A stretch of DNA of 64,000 nucleotides from Bradyrhizobium arachidis (GTDB lineage Bacteria; Pseudomonadota; Alphaproteobacteria; Rhizobiales; Xanthobacteraceae), in NCBI RefSeq assembly GCF_015291705.1, contig NZ_CP030050.1, forward strand, positions 3,534,001 through 3,598,000, given 5' to 3'. Positions 54,715-62,919 of this stretch are shown here, piece by piece. The position numbers and the translations under genes were made by a program. The notes beneath the pieces are model-generated. The model was not told where the DNA came from. It did no database searches and saw nothing but the letters and a program-made list of their open reading frames with translations. Within the stretch, counting starts at the first letter, position 1. Each line of letters starts with the position of its first letter.

Positions 54715-56970
54715 ATGGGCCACATGCAGACCCTTTCGCGTCGGGCTTTCGTTTTCGGCTCCGCTGCCGTCGCCGGCGGCATTGCTTTCGGTGCCTATAG
54801 TCACGCTGAGGCGGCCGCGCCGAGCGCCGATGGCAATCCGCTGGCTGCGGGCCTCGCCCCGAACTCGGTGACCTTCAACCCCTGGGTCGAGATCAGCCCG
54901 GACAAGATCACGCTGATCGCGCAGCACGCCGATATCGGCCAGGGCGTCGGCTCGGTGCAGCCGATCATGATCGCCGAAGAGATGGACCTCGATCCCGGCC
55001 AGTTCGAGATTCGCTTCGCTGGTCCCAGTCCCGCCTATTTCAACACCGGCTTCGCCGACGAGTTCGCGCCGTTCGTCGCAGCGGACCAGAGTCCGGCCGC
55101 CGAGGAAGCGCGTGCCAAGACGCTCGAATGGTTGAGACAAGCCGGCCTGCAAATGACGGGTGGATCGAGCACGATTCCGGACACCTATCAAAAGCTGCGC
55201 GTTGCCGGTGCGGTCGCGCGCGAGACGCTCAAGGCCGCTGCGGCCAAGCGTTCGGGTGTCGCCGTGGCCGACCTTCGCACCCAATCCGGCCATGTGATCC
55301 TGCCCAACGGAACCAAGATCGCCTATGTCGATCTCGCCGCGGACGCTTCAAAAATTCCGCCGGTGCTAGATGCACAGCCGCGCGACCCGTCAAAATGGCG
55401 CATGCTCGGCAAGCCGATGATGCGGCTCGACGTCCGCTCGAAAGTGATGGGCGAGCTGAAGTTCGGCATCGATATGAAGATGGACGGCATGCTCTATGCC
55501 TCCGTCAAGCTGAACCCCAACAAGGGGCAGCCGCTGAAATCCTACGACGCGAGCAAGGCGCGCGCGATGCCGGGGGTGAAGCAGATCCTCGAGATCAAGA
55601 ATGGCGTTGCGGTGATCGCGACGAACAGCTGGTACGCCATGAAGGCGGTCGACGCCATCGCTTGCGAGTGGGCGCCCTCGGTCTATCCCGCCGAGCAGGC
55701 CGACCATTGGAAGGTCCTGGAATCCTCGTTCAAGCCGGAATTCCTGGGCAAGGAGTGGAAGAAGATCGGCGACATCGAAGGTGGCCTGAAGACGGGCACG
55801 CGCGTCGAGGCCGAGTATCGCGCTCCTTACGTGGCGCATCAGCCGCTCGAACCGCTGAACGGGATCGGCCTCGTCACCGACAAGGGCATGGAGATCTGGG
55901 TCGGCCACCAGAGCCCTCGCTTCGTGCAATATGTCGCGGCGACGGCGATCGGCCTCAAGCCCGAGCAGGTCACCTTCCACAATCAGTGGACTGGCGGAAG
56001 CTTTGGCCACCGTCTCGAGTACGAGAACGTCCGCGTTCTCGCCGAGATCGCCAATCAGATGAAGGGAATGCCGATCAAGCTGGTGTTCTCGCGCGAGGAG
56101 GACTTTCTCCAGGACATTCCGCGGCAGATTGCGATCGCCCGGCACCGTGGCAGCATCGACAAGGGCAAGATCGTCGCGGCCGACCTGCAACTGGCCTCGA
56201 CGACCCCGCTCAAGGGGCTGCTCGAACGTTCGGGCACACCCTCGAAGGATCCCGACGGGCAATTGGCCGCCGGCCTGTGGAACGTCTATTACGACATCCC
56301 CAATTTCCGCGCCACGAGCTTTGAGGCGCAGGGACTTTCGCCGAGCACGACGTGGCGGTCGGTCGGCGCCTCGACATCGGGCTTCTTCACCGAAAGCTTC
56401 ATCGACGAGCTGATCCATGCCGCGGGCCATGATCCCATGAGGGGGCGCATCGCGATGTGCACCGTGCCGCACTATCGCAAGGTCCTGGAGACGGTCGCGG
56501 AGATGTCGGACTGGAAGGGACCGCTCGGCAACGGCCGAGGCCGCGGCGTCGCCTTCGTGGAATCCTTCGGAACGCCGGTGGCCGAAGTGGTCGAGGTGAC
56601 GAAGACGGACCGCGGCATCAGGATCGACAAGGTCTGGGTCGCGGTTGACGTCGGCAAGGTCGTCGATCCCGTCAATTTCGAGAACCAGGTGCAGGGCGGC
56701 GTCGTCTGGGGCCTTGGCCACGCCATCAATTGCGAGCTCACCTATGCCAAGGGCGCGGTGCAGCAGACCAATTACAATCATCACGAAGCGATGCGGATCT
56801 ACCAATGTCCGGTCATCGAGGTGCGCGGGCTCGAGAACGATCCGAAAGTGCGAGGCGTCGGCGAGCCGCCGGTTCCTCCTGCCGCGCCCGCGCTCGCCAA
56901 TGCGATCTTCGCGGCGACCGGACTGCGGATCCGCGAAATGCCCTTCAACAAGTTCATCGATTTCGTGTGA
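54715..56970 (+). CDS. Molybdopterin-binding subunit of a molybdenum hydroxylase (IorB type), Tat-exported
   Basis: The 751-residue protein begins with a twin-arginine signal (SRRAFVFGSAAVAGG, residues about 8-22) and is exported folded with its cofactor. Typical motifs are ADIGQGVGSVQ, TGGSFGHRLEYE near the cofactor, RSVGASTSGFFTESFIDEL, and the catalytic Glu in VGEPPVPP close to the C terminus. It hydroxylates an aldehyde or N-heterocycle using water. The gene starts one base after the small-subunit stop, and the cytochrome gene follows after nine bases, so the three form an operon. Confidence 0.93.
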   Translation: MGHMQTLSRRAFVFGSAAVAGGIAFGAYSHAEAAAPSADGNPLAAGLAPNSVTFNPWVEISPDKITLIAQHADIGQGVGSVQPIMIAEEMDLDPGQFEIRFAGPSPAYFNTGFADEFAPFVAADQSPAAEEARAKTLEWLRQAGLQMTGGSSTIPDTYQKLRVAGAVARETLKAAAAKRSGVAVADLRTQSGHVILPNGTKIAYVDLAADASKIPPVLDAQPRDPSKWRMLGKPMMRLDVRSKVMGELKFGIDMKMDGMLYASVKLNPNKGQPLKSYDASKARAMPGVKQILEIKNGVAVIATNSWYAMKAVDAIACEWAPSVYPAEQADHWKVLESSFKPEFLGKEWKKIGDIEGGLKTGTRVEAEYRAPYVAHQPLEPLNGIGLVTDKGMEIWVGHQSPRFVQYVAATAIGLKPEQVTFHNQWTGGSFGHRLEYENVRVLAEIANQMKGMPIKLVFSREEDFLQDIPRQIAIARHRGSIDKGKIVAADLQLASTTPLKGLLERSGTPSKDPDGQLAAGLWNVYYDIPNFRATSFEAQGLSPSTTWRSVGASTSGFFTESFIDELIHAAGHDPMRGRIAMCTVPHYRKVLETVAEMSDWKGPLGNGRGRGVAFVESFGTPVAEVVEVTKTDRGIRIDKVWVAVDVGKVVDPVNFENQVQGGVVWGLGHAINCELTYAKGAVQQTNYNHHEAMRIYQCPVIEVRGLENDPKVRGVGEPPVPPAAPALANAIFAATGLRIREMPFNKFIDFV

Positions 56971-56979
56971 GGATCAGCG

Positions 56980-57624
56980 ATGAAGAGGTCTCTGATTGCG
57001 CTCGTCATCGCCGCGTCCACGATCGCGGCTCTCACCGGAATTGTCGCGGCCAAGGACGAAGGTGGCAAGGAAGGCGCCAAGGACGTGCTGCCGGCGGGCA
57101 GCGTCAGCCGCGCCGAAGGGCTTTTGGCCTGGAAGCGGATTGAAGCGGTGGTGACGCATCCGCGCTGCGCCAATTGCCATGTCGATGCCAAGGCGATCCC
57201 GATCTGGACGCCGGCAGGGGAAACAAAACCACGCGTGCATGGCATGAACATCCATGGCGGCGAGAGCCGGATCGGCGCGGAGGCGATCCCGTGCTCGACC
57301 TGTCACATGACCTCGACCCAGGCGAACGAGCCGGCACCGTCGCCGCCGCGCGCGGGCATCGACTGGCAGCTCGCGCCGGTGGCTTTCATCTGGTTCGGCA
57401 AGAGCGGCGCCGAGATCTGCGCGCAGCTGAAGGATCCCAAGCGCAATGGCGGGCGCGATGCCGCCGGTCTCCTCGATCATCTGCGCCACGATGCGTCGTT
57501 GAACGGCTTCATCCCCCGCGGCTGGTCGCCCGGCGCAGGCCGCTCCACGCCACCGGGCACCTTCGAGGATCACGTCAAGGACATGGCCCTGTGGGGGGCC
57601 GCGGGGCAGCCCTGTCCGGAGTGA
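56980..57624 (+). CDS. Periplasmic c-type cytochrome with two CxxCH motifs, partner of the molybdenum hydroxylase
   Basis: The 214-residue protein has a Sec signal peptide (cleavage about IVAAK near residue 25). It carries two haem-attachment motifs, CANCH (Cys63, Cys66, His67) and CSTCH (Cys105, Cys108, His109). The rest is not a standard class I cytochrome; it resembles the accessory subunit often annotated with isoquinoline-1-oxidoreductases. Candidate axial ligands are other His and Met residues (for example in RVHGMNIHGG). It probably takes electrons from the 2Fe-2S subunit to the respiratory chain. The three genes are tightly spaced. Confidence 0.9.
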   Translation: MKRSLIALVIAASTIAALTGIVAAKDEGGKEGAKDVLPAGSVSRAEGLLAWKRIEAVVTHPRCANCHVDAKAIPIWTPAGETKPRVHGMNIHGGESRIGAEAIPCSTCHMTSTQANEPAPSPPRAGIDWQLAPVAFIWFGKSGAEICAQLKDPKRNGGRDAAGLLDHLRHDASLNGFIPRGWSPGAGRSTPPGTFEDHVKDMALWGAAGQPCPE

Positions 57625-57739
57625 GGCGTTCTCTGCGTCGCGTCAACGCGATCCCAATGGTGGGGACCGCATCTCGACGGCAAAGTTGTTGGTCGGCCAG
57701 CAGTGGTGCTCTGGCCACCTGAATGCAAAGGAGTAACCC

Positions 57740-58417
57740 ATGACCCAACATGTTCTCTTCATCGTCACCAACGCAGCCGTGCTCGGTCCGCATAATCGCA
57801 AGGTCGGCTTCTTTTTCGCCGAGGTCGCCCATCCTTTCGAGGTGCTCGACAAGGCCGGCGTCGCGGTGGAGTTCGCGTCCCCGGCCGGGGGATGGACGCC
57901 TTACGATGCGTACGACGAGAAAGATCCCGCTCAGAAGGAGTTCCTCGCGAGTAAAGCCTTTCGTCGCCTAAATCACAGTCGCAGATTGTCCGAGGTGGAT
58001 GCCGCCGACTACGACGCCATCCTGGTGCCCGGCGGTCTTGGGCCCATGGTGGACATCCAGCGCAACGCAGCGGTCCAGAATGCCATCGTGCGCGCCTGGA
58101 GCACCGGCAAGCTCGTCAGCGCTGTTTGTCACGGGCCGTGCGCGCTGCTTGGCGTTGACCTTGGTGACGGTACCCCTTTCGTGCGCGGCAAGAAGCTAAC
58201 GTCCTTCTCGAAGAAGGAAGAGTACGACTACGCCCGCGAGGATGTGCCTTACGAGCTCGAGGACGCGTTAAGGGCGGAGGGCGCCGAGTACTCGTCTGCG
58301 GCCAACTGGCAACCTCACGTCGTCGTCGACGGCCGGCTCATCACGGGGCAGAACCCCGCTTCGGCCGGACCGCTGGGAAAAGAGTTGCTGTCCGCCCTCA
58401 AGCGACAGGACAGTTGA
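57740..58417 (+). CDS. DJ-1/PfpI superfamily protein (class I amidotransferase-like)
   Basis: The 225-residue cytoplasmic protein has the DJ-1/PfpI fold. The nucleophile elbow is VCHGPCALLG with Cys130, and the preceding Glu/Asp region is DAILVPGGLGPMVD. Its length and the YDAYDEKDP insertion resemble the Hsp31-like glyoxalase and chaperone group. Such proteins detoxify reactive carbonyls or repair glycated molecules. That fits a cluster that oxidises aldehydes, although this is inference. It lies 115 bases after the cytochrome gene and may have its own promoter. Confidence 0.88.
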   Translation: MTQHVLFIVTNAAVLGPHNRKVGFFFAEVAHPFEVLDKAGVAVEFASPAGGWTPYDAYDEKDPAQKEFLASKAFRRLNHSRRLSEVDAADYDAILVPGGLGPMVDIQRNAAVQNAIVRAWSTGKLVSAVCHGPCALLGVDLGDGTPFVRGKKLTSFSKKEEYDYAREDVPYELEDALRAEGAEYSSAANWQPHVVVDGRLITGQNPASAGPLGKELLSALKRQDS

Positions 58418-58507
58418 CGCGAACATCTGAAATTTGGAGTGGACGCAATTCGCGAGGGGGCTCGGCATCTCCCAAGCCGCGCTTGCCCTCGCATCGGGAG
58501 CCGTCGA

Positions 58508-58813
58508 ATGACGCAATCGCCATCCAAGATTACCGCTATCCTGGTTGCTCGCCCGGGCAAGTCCGCTGAACTCAGGGCACTGCTTGTCGGCATGGCACCG
58601 CATTCCAGGGCCGAACCTGGCAACCTGCACTGGGATGTCTGGCGCGACATATCGAATGAAGATCGCTACGTTCTCGACGAGCTGTATCGGGACGTTGCGG
58701 CCGTGGAAGCTCACCGAACCACGCCGCATTACCAGGCCTACCTGGCCAAAATTCCCGAGCTGGCTGATCGGACGGCCGTGGTCTTGGAAGCGGTTGAGTT
58801 TGGGGACCGGTGA
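58508..58813 (+). CDS. Antibiotic-biosynthesis-monooxygenase domain protein (quinol monooxygenase-like)
   Basis: The 101-residue cytoplasmic protein has a single ABM domain: ITAILVARPGKSAELRALL, then GNLHWDVWRD, and YVLDELYRDVAAVEAHRTTPHY. Relatives such as YgiN oxidise quinols without cofactor. It is a second ABM protein near the exported one at 49628 but clearly different in sequence. The start at 58508 gives the family N terminus. It follows the DJ-1 gene by 90 bases on the same strand. Confidence 0.86.
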   Translation: MTQSPSKITAILVARPGKSAELRALLVGMAPHSRAEPGNLHWDVWRDISNEDRYVLDELYRDVAAVEAHRTTPHYQAYLAKIPELADRTAVVLEAVEFGDR

Positions 58814-58827
58814 ACGGTGTCAGCAAC

Positions 58828-59244
58828 CTATTTGCAGTTCTTGCAGATCGTCAGCTTTCGTCTCAACGCCTCATCTTCCGGATCGAACGAGTCCGGGTCC
58901 GTGGAGCCATTCTTTGCCCCGCGTGACCGGGCGGGCGGCGCCGCCTGCCGCGGGGTGTCGTTATCCTCAGTGCCGACGCTGAAGCCATCGTAGTCTGCGG
59001 CGGGATTGGGCGATGCCGGAAACCCGCCGATCACGGGCGCCGAAGGTGCTGCGCCGGGCGCGGTCACCAAGGCTGGATCGCGCTTGGGCCGGGAGTTCCT
59101 GGCGCTCGCTGGCGGCGATGCTTGTGGCTGCGACGCTTGGGGCGGAGCAAGCGAAACTGGCGGTGCGGTCTGTGCTCTCGCGCCGTCCTGCGACCACAGG
59201 CCGACAAACGCGAGGCTGACAGCCAGGACCATCGTGCGTCTCAT
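58828..59244 (-). CDS. Secreted Pro/Ala-rich hypothetical protein with C-terminal Cys pair
   Basis: The 138-residue frame starts MRRTMVLAVSLAFVGLW, a signal peptide cleaved about ARAQT near residue 25. A long Pro/Ala/Ser-rich disordered part follows, then a conserved-looking end, EDEALRRKLTICKNCK, with two cysteines. GAGG lies six bases before the ATG at 59244. I do not recognise a family. The cysteine pair at the very end is unusual and may form a disulfide or bind metal. Confidence 0.65.
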   Translation of the reverse strand: MRRTMVLAVSLAFVGLWSQDGARAQTAPPVSLAPPQASQPQASPPASARNSRPKRDPALVTAPGAAPSAPVIGGFPASPNPAADYDGFSVGTEDNDTPRQAAPPARSRGAKNGSTDPDSFDPEDEALRRKLTICKNCK

Positions 59245-59422
59245 CGGCATCCTCAAACAACCTTGGTTCAATGATCGACAGCATGATGGTTCGCGCCACG
59301 CCGTGCTGAAGAATATCAGCACCCAAATGGCTGCCAAAGGTGACGGAAATGGGGAGTTTGCTTCGCTCTACCCGGGCGGCGGCGAGCGTGCAGGGGGGCG
59401 TCGCGTCAGGCCACAGCGGCCA

Positions 59423-59587
59423 TTACTTCATCGCCGAGCTGACCGAGTTGAACTTGTTGTTGAGGAGCGCACTGCCGGTGTTGTTGACGATGGTGACGAT
59501 CGCGAGCGCGATGCCGGCGGCGATCAGGCAATACTCGATGGCGGTGGCACCATTTTCATCGGCAAGAAATGACCTGAGCAAAGTCAT
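59423..59587 (-). CDS. Flp family type IVb pilin
   Basis: The 54-residue protein is a full-length Flp prepilin. A short leader ends in Gly before ATAIEYCLIAAGIALAIV, with the Glu5 of mature pilin (cleavage after residue 13) and a hydrophobic helix. It would assemble into Tad-type adhesive pili after cleavage by a prepilin peptidase. GGAG lies seven bases before the ATG. No tad or cpa gene is in the window, so it is an isolated copy. Confidence 0.88.
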   Translation of the reverse strand: MTLLRSFLADENGATAIEYCLIAAGIALAIVTIVNNTGSALLNNKFNSVSSAMK

Positions 59588-59780
59588 CGTCAACTCCTGT
59601 TCATCCGTCCAACGTAGGCTGGCGCCGTTTTCGGAATGGTAAATTGATTCACTAACTTTCGGGGGCGCGTGCGCGCGCAAAAGGCCAGGCGGGATGCTTC
59701 CTGCCTGCGGCCATATACGATGCCATTCGTTGACTTAAGGTTTCATCACCGGATTTGGCTGGATTTGATGCTGTCTCCGC

Positions 59781-59963
59781 TCAGGACGTGATCGAGCGCC
59801 CCGGCGCGGCCTTGCCGGAGCGTTTCAGCACAGCGGCAAGGCGCCCGACCAGATAGCTCATGACGCGCGGCTGCGACTGCGCGGAGCTGCCGGCGAGGCG
59901 CTCGTCCTCGGCCGTGTCGTTGACGAGGCCGATGTAGTTCTTTCTGGCGTCCTGCTGCGGCAC
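59781..59963 (-). CDS. Small hypothetical protein
   Basis: A frame of about 60 residues (from GTG 59963) reads PQQDARKNYIGLVNDTAED, then SQPRVMSYLVGRLAAVL, and ends in a basic tail. Its residue use looks like a real protein, and GGGGG lies eight bases before the GTG. The frame is open to 60080, so the start is uncertain. An overlapping frame at 59746-60000 looks like a shadow. No family is recognised. Confidence 0.42.
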   Translation of the reverse strand: MPQQDARKNYIGLVNDTAEDERLAGSSAQSQPRVMSYLVGRLAAVLKRSGKAAPGRSITS

Positions 59964-60170
59964 GGGTGCAACCCCCGGATTCAATCGACGGCGCAACCAT
60001 GCTCTGCGCAGCGGGAATCGAAGGTTAATTTTGTCTTCCGTAGGATTACGTGGTGTCCTCCGAGAGCAGGCGAAAACCACGATGCGGGCTTAACGGATTG
60101 TTGAGGCTGTTCGCCGGCCAGGCGGCGAGCGACGCGTGCGCAGAATCCTGCACGCGACACAGCGCATAAA

Positions 60171-60269
60171 GCATGATCCGGAAAAGTGCGAAGCAGTTTT
60201 CCGAAAAGATCATGCTCAAACAACAACCTAAAGCGCGATGACGATTCATCCCAATCTCATCGCGCTTTA
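60171..60269. repeat. Palindromic intergenic repeat, family 3, copy 2 (inverted)
   Basis: The sequence is the reverse complement of the element at 37650-37747 with a few differences. It runs from GCATGATCCGGAAAAGTGCG at 60171, through the GATCATGC dyad, to the TCATCGCGCTTTA arm that ends at 60269. Its last three bases serve as the TAA stop codon of the minus-strand gene 60267-60503. Confidence 0.85.
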
Positions 60270-60503
60270 GCTGCGGCCGGCGTCCGCGTTCAGCGCCCGC
60301 AACATCGCGATGCGGGCGAACATCATCCAGCCGCCGCCGGTCTCGGCCGCATGGATCAGCGTCTCGATCGCGGTCTGCCAGTGGGGGGCATGCTGCGCGT
60401 CCTCGGGCAGCCGCATGATGTGATCGGCCGCCTCCTGCAGCGTCAGCAGCTTACGCCCGCCGCGCAAGGCAATGGGTTCGTCGAACGCCGCCGACCAGGG
60501 CAT
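60267..60503 (-). CDS. Small conserved hypothetical protein
   Basis: The 78-residue frame begins MPWSAAFDEPIALRGGRKL and continues LTLQEAADHIMRLPEDAQHAPHW, a pattern I associate with a family of small Bradyrhizobium proteins of unknown function. It is mostly helical and soluble. The stop codon TAA lies in the edge of the adjoining repeat (60171-60269), so the original end may have been altered when the repeat arrived. It lies 59 bases downstream of the Ku gene on the same strand. Confidence 0.7.
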   Translation of the reverse strand: MPWSAAFDEPIALRGGRKLLTLQEAADHIMRLPEDAQHAPHWQTAIETLIHAAETGGGWMMFARIAMLRALNADAGRS

Positions 60504-60562
60504 GTCAGGCCGGCCGATCGGCGAGGGGAAAGATCACGGCGCGATGCGACGGTGTGATGCCG

Positions 60563-61543
60563 CTAGCCGGCCTTCTTCGCCCGCGCCGGCGCGCGCACCG
60601 GCTTGTCGGCCTTCCTCGCGGGCTCCTTCGCCGTCTTCGCAGCAGCGTCCTTGCCGCCCTTGCCTGATATCGGCAGCAGCATCTCGCGCTGGCCCTCGAC
60701 GCGCTTCTTCGGCTTCTTGCCCTTGACCGCCTCCTTGGCGACCTTCGCCGCGGGAGCTGCATCCTTCTCGTTCGCGATGCTCTTCTTCAGCGCGTCCATC
60801 AGGCTGATGACGTTGCCGCCGGTCTTTGGCGTTGCCTTCGCGGTGATGGGCATGCCGCTGCGCTTCTTGTTGATCAGGTCGATCAGCGCGGTCTCGTAAT
60901 GGTCCTCGAACAGCTCGGGCTCGAACGCGGCGGACTTCTTCTCCACGATGTGCTTGGCAAGGTCGAGCATGTCCTTGGTCAGCTTCACGTCCTGGATGTC
61001 GTCGAAATATTCGGTCTCGCTGCGGACCTCGTAGGGATAGCGCAGCAGCGTGCCCATCAGGCCGCTCTCGAGCGGCTCCAGCGCGATGATGTGCTCGCGG
61101 TTGGTCAGCACCACGCGGCCGATCGCGACCTTGTCCATGCTGCGGATGGTCTCGCGGATCACCGCATAGGCGTCGTGGCCGACCTTGCCGTCGGGCACGA
61201 GATAATAGGGGCGGATCAGGTAGCGGTTGTCGATGTCGGCCTTCGGCACGAACTCGTCGATGTCGATCGTGTGCGTGGAATCGAGCGCGATGTCGTCGAG
61301 CTCGTCCTTGGTGACCTCGATGTAGGTGTCGGTGTCGACCTTGTAGCCCTTGACGATGTCCTCGGAGGTCACCTCGTCACCGGTCTCGGCATCGACCTTC
61401 AGATACTTGATCCGGTGGCCGGTCTTGCGGTTGATCTGGTTGAACGAGACCTTCTCGGTATCCGAAGTGGCCGGATACAGCGCGACCGGGCAGGTCACGA
61501 GCGACAGACGCAGAAAACCCTTCCAATTGGCGCGGGGGGCCAT
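60563..61543 (-). CDS. ku: Ku protein for non-homologous end joining
   Basis: The 326-residue protein has the bacterial Ku core (about residues 1-260), opening MAPRANWKGFLRLSLVTCPV, with KYLKVDAETGDEV, GHDAYAVIRETI and LGL-type bridge-region sequence TNREHIIALEP. A Lys/Ala-rich tail of about 65 residues follows, which probably binds DNA. Ku forms a homodimeric ring on DNA ends and recruits LigD. No ligD is in the window. Bradyrhizobia often carry several ku genes, so this may be one of a set. Confidence 0.95.
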   Translation of the reverse strand: MAPRANWKGFLRLSLVTCPVALYPATSDTEKVSFNQINRKTGHRIKYLKVDAETGDEVTSEDIVKGYKVDTDTYIEVTKDELDDIALDSTHTIDIDEFVPKADIDNRYLIRPYYLVPDGKVGHDAYAVIRETIRSMDKVAIGRVVLTNREHIIALEPLESGLMGTLLRYPYEVRSETEYFDDIQDVKLTKDMLDLAKHIVEKKSAAFEPELFEDHYETALIDLINKKRSGMPITAKATPKTGGNVISLMDALKKSIANEKDAAPAAKVAKEAVKGKKPKKRVEGQREMLLPISGKGGKDAAAKTAKEPARKADKPVRAPARAKKAG

Positions 61544-61778
61544 GGGCTACTCCAAACGCAACGGGGACAGCAGACAAGGATACCATCGGGGAACACCGAA
61601 TCATAGCAAGGCGCGACGTGGAATCTTGCAACTGCGTTAACCGGCCATTGGGCGTGCGGTTGCGCCTCAGTCCGCGGCAAAAGCCGGAACATCATTTCGG
61701 ATCGAGCGTTGGCTCCAGACACAGAGCTGCGACATGGTCGCCGGCTATCGGGGGCGACATCCAGAGATTGAGGGCATC

Positions 61779-61934
61779 ATGGCAACCACGCGAGAGCAGA
61801 ACCGGATCGTCGAAACTCCGACCGAGGCCCGCCAGGGCGAGCCCGGGCCTTCGGTGGCCGCGCTGCTCGCCATCTCGACCGGGCTGGCGATCCTGATCCT
61901 CGCCGTCGTCTGGTTCGTGTTCTTCCGGACCTGA
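61779..61934 (+). CDS. Small single-span membrane protein
   Basis: The 51-residue frame has a hydrophilic N-terminal half and one membrane helix near the C terminus (VAALLAISTGLAILILAVVWF). AGGG precedes the ATG at 61779 by five bases; an upstream in-frame start at 61734 is less likely. The strongly hydrophobic end with no codon oddities supports a real gene. The function is unknown. Confidence 0.6.
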   Translation: MATTREQNRIVETPTEARQGEPGPSVAALLAISTGLAILILAVVWFVFFRT

Positions 61935-62088
61935 CGGCCGACGTCGAGGCGTTCAGACCCTTCCGACTCGCCGCGCAAAGCGGCACATTGCGCTCGCCAT
62001 GCCCCGGCTCATCCGGTGGCCCGGCGGGCGCAGTCGCGTCGGCGCGTTGTTAGTATATGACTAAAAAGTAACGCAGGCAGTTCCCCGC

Positions 62089-62104
62089 GTTCATATTCAG
62101 TTCA
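62089..62104 (+). promoter_or_regulatory. Direct repeat upstream of the response regulator
   Basis: GTTCA at 62089-62093 and again at 62100-62104 gives an 11-base period, the spacing typical of OmpR/PhoB-family binding sites. It lies 56 bases before the regulator's GTG start, so autoregulation is possible. Two five-base half-sites are weak evidence. Confidence 0.3.
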
Positions 62105-62159
62105 CGCCGGAATTGCTCATCTCTGGCGCAGTTGATGCGGCCTATCTCTGGAGAGAAAC

Positions 62160-62825
62160 GTGCGCCTGCTCGTTGTTGAGGACGACCCCGATCTCAATCG
62201 CCAGCTCACCAAGGCGCTGACCGACGCCGGCTACGTCGTCGATCGCGCCTTCGACGGGGAGGAGGGGCATTATCTCGGCGACAACGAGCCCTACGACGCC
62301 GTTGTGCTCGACATCGGTCTGCCGAAGAAGGACGGCATTTCGGTGCTGGAGGCATGGCGCCGCAACGGCCGCACCATGCCGGTGCTGATCCTGACCGCGC
62401 GCGACCGCTGGAGCGACAAGGTCCAGGGCTTCGATGCCGGCGCCGACGACTATGTCGCCAAGCCCTTCCATCTGGAGGAGGTGCTGGCGCGCATCCGCGC
62501 CCTGCTGCGCCGCTCCACCGGCCATGCCCAGAGCGAGCTCTCTTGCGGCCCCGTCACGCTCGACACCAGGACCGGCCGGGTCAGCGTGTCGGGCAATCCC
62601 GTCAAGATGACCTCGCACGAATATCGGCTTCTGGCCTATCTGATGCACCATTCCGGGCGCGTCGTCTCCCGCACCGAGCTGGTCGAGCATCTCTACGACC
62701 AGGATTTCGACCGTGACTCCAACACCATCGAGGTCTTCGTCGGCCGCATCCGCAAGAAGCTCGACGTCGACATCATCCAGACCGTCCGCGGGCTCGGCTA
62801 TCTCCTGACCCCGCCGGCCGCCTGA
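62160..62825 (+). CDS. feuP: OmpR-family response regulator, FeuP-like
   Basis: The 221-residue protein has a receiver domain (about 1-115) with acidic pocket VVEDDPD, phospho-acceptor Asp51 in VVLDIGLP and Lys in VAKPF. An OmpR-type winged helix follows (about 125-218). The sequence DRWSDKVQGFDAGADDYVAKPFHLEEVLARIR closely resembles FeuP of rhizobia, which with FeuQ controls export of cyclic beta-glucan and osmotic response, and PhoP of other bacteria. The start is GTG 62160 with GGAGAG five bases upstream. The partner sensor gene follows after 94 bases. The symbol is assigned by resemblance. Confidence 0.88.
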   Translation: MRLLVVEDDPDLNRQLTKALTDAGYVVDRAFDGEEGHYLGDNEPYDAVVLDIGLPKKDGISVLEAWRRNGRTMPVLILTARDRWSDKVQGFDAGADDYVAKPFHLEEVLARIRALLRRSTGHAQSELSCGPVTLDTRTGRVSVSGNPVKMTSHEYRLLAYLMHHSGRVVSRTELVEHLYDQDFDRDSNTIEVFVGRIRKKLDVDIIQTVRGLGYLLTPPAA

Positions 62826-62919
62826 AGCCCCCTCGGGCTTGACGGCAGCCCGAACAGGGGCCTTGGTCCGGTTATGACGTTCGACGCCCTGACATCCTGC
62901 GCCTGCCGGGACCGTTCCG

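Noticed and set aside
59746..60000. Alternative minus-strand small gene overlapping 59781-59963
   Set aside because: Its product is Arg/Gln/Ala low complexity; the overlapping frame has more protein-like residue use and a purine-rich site before its GTG.
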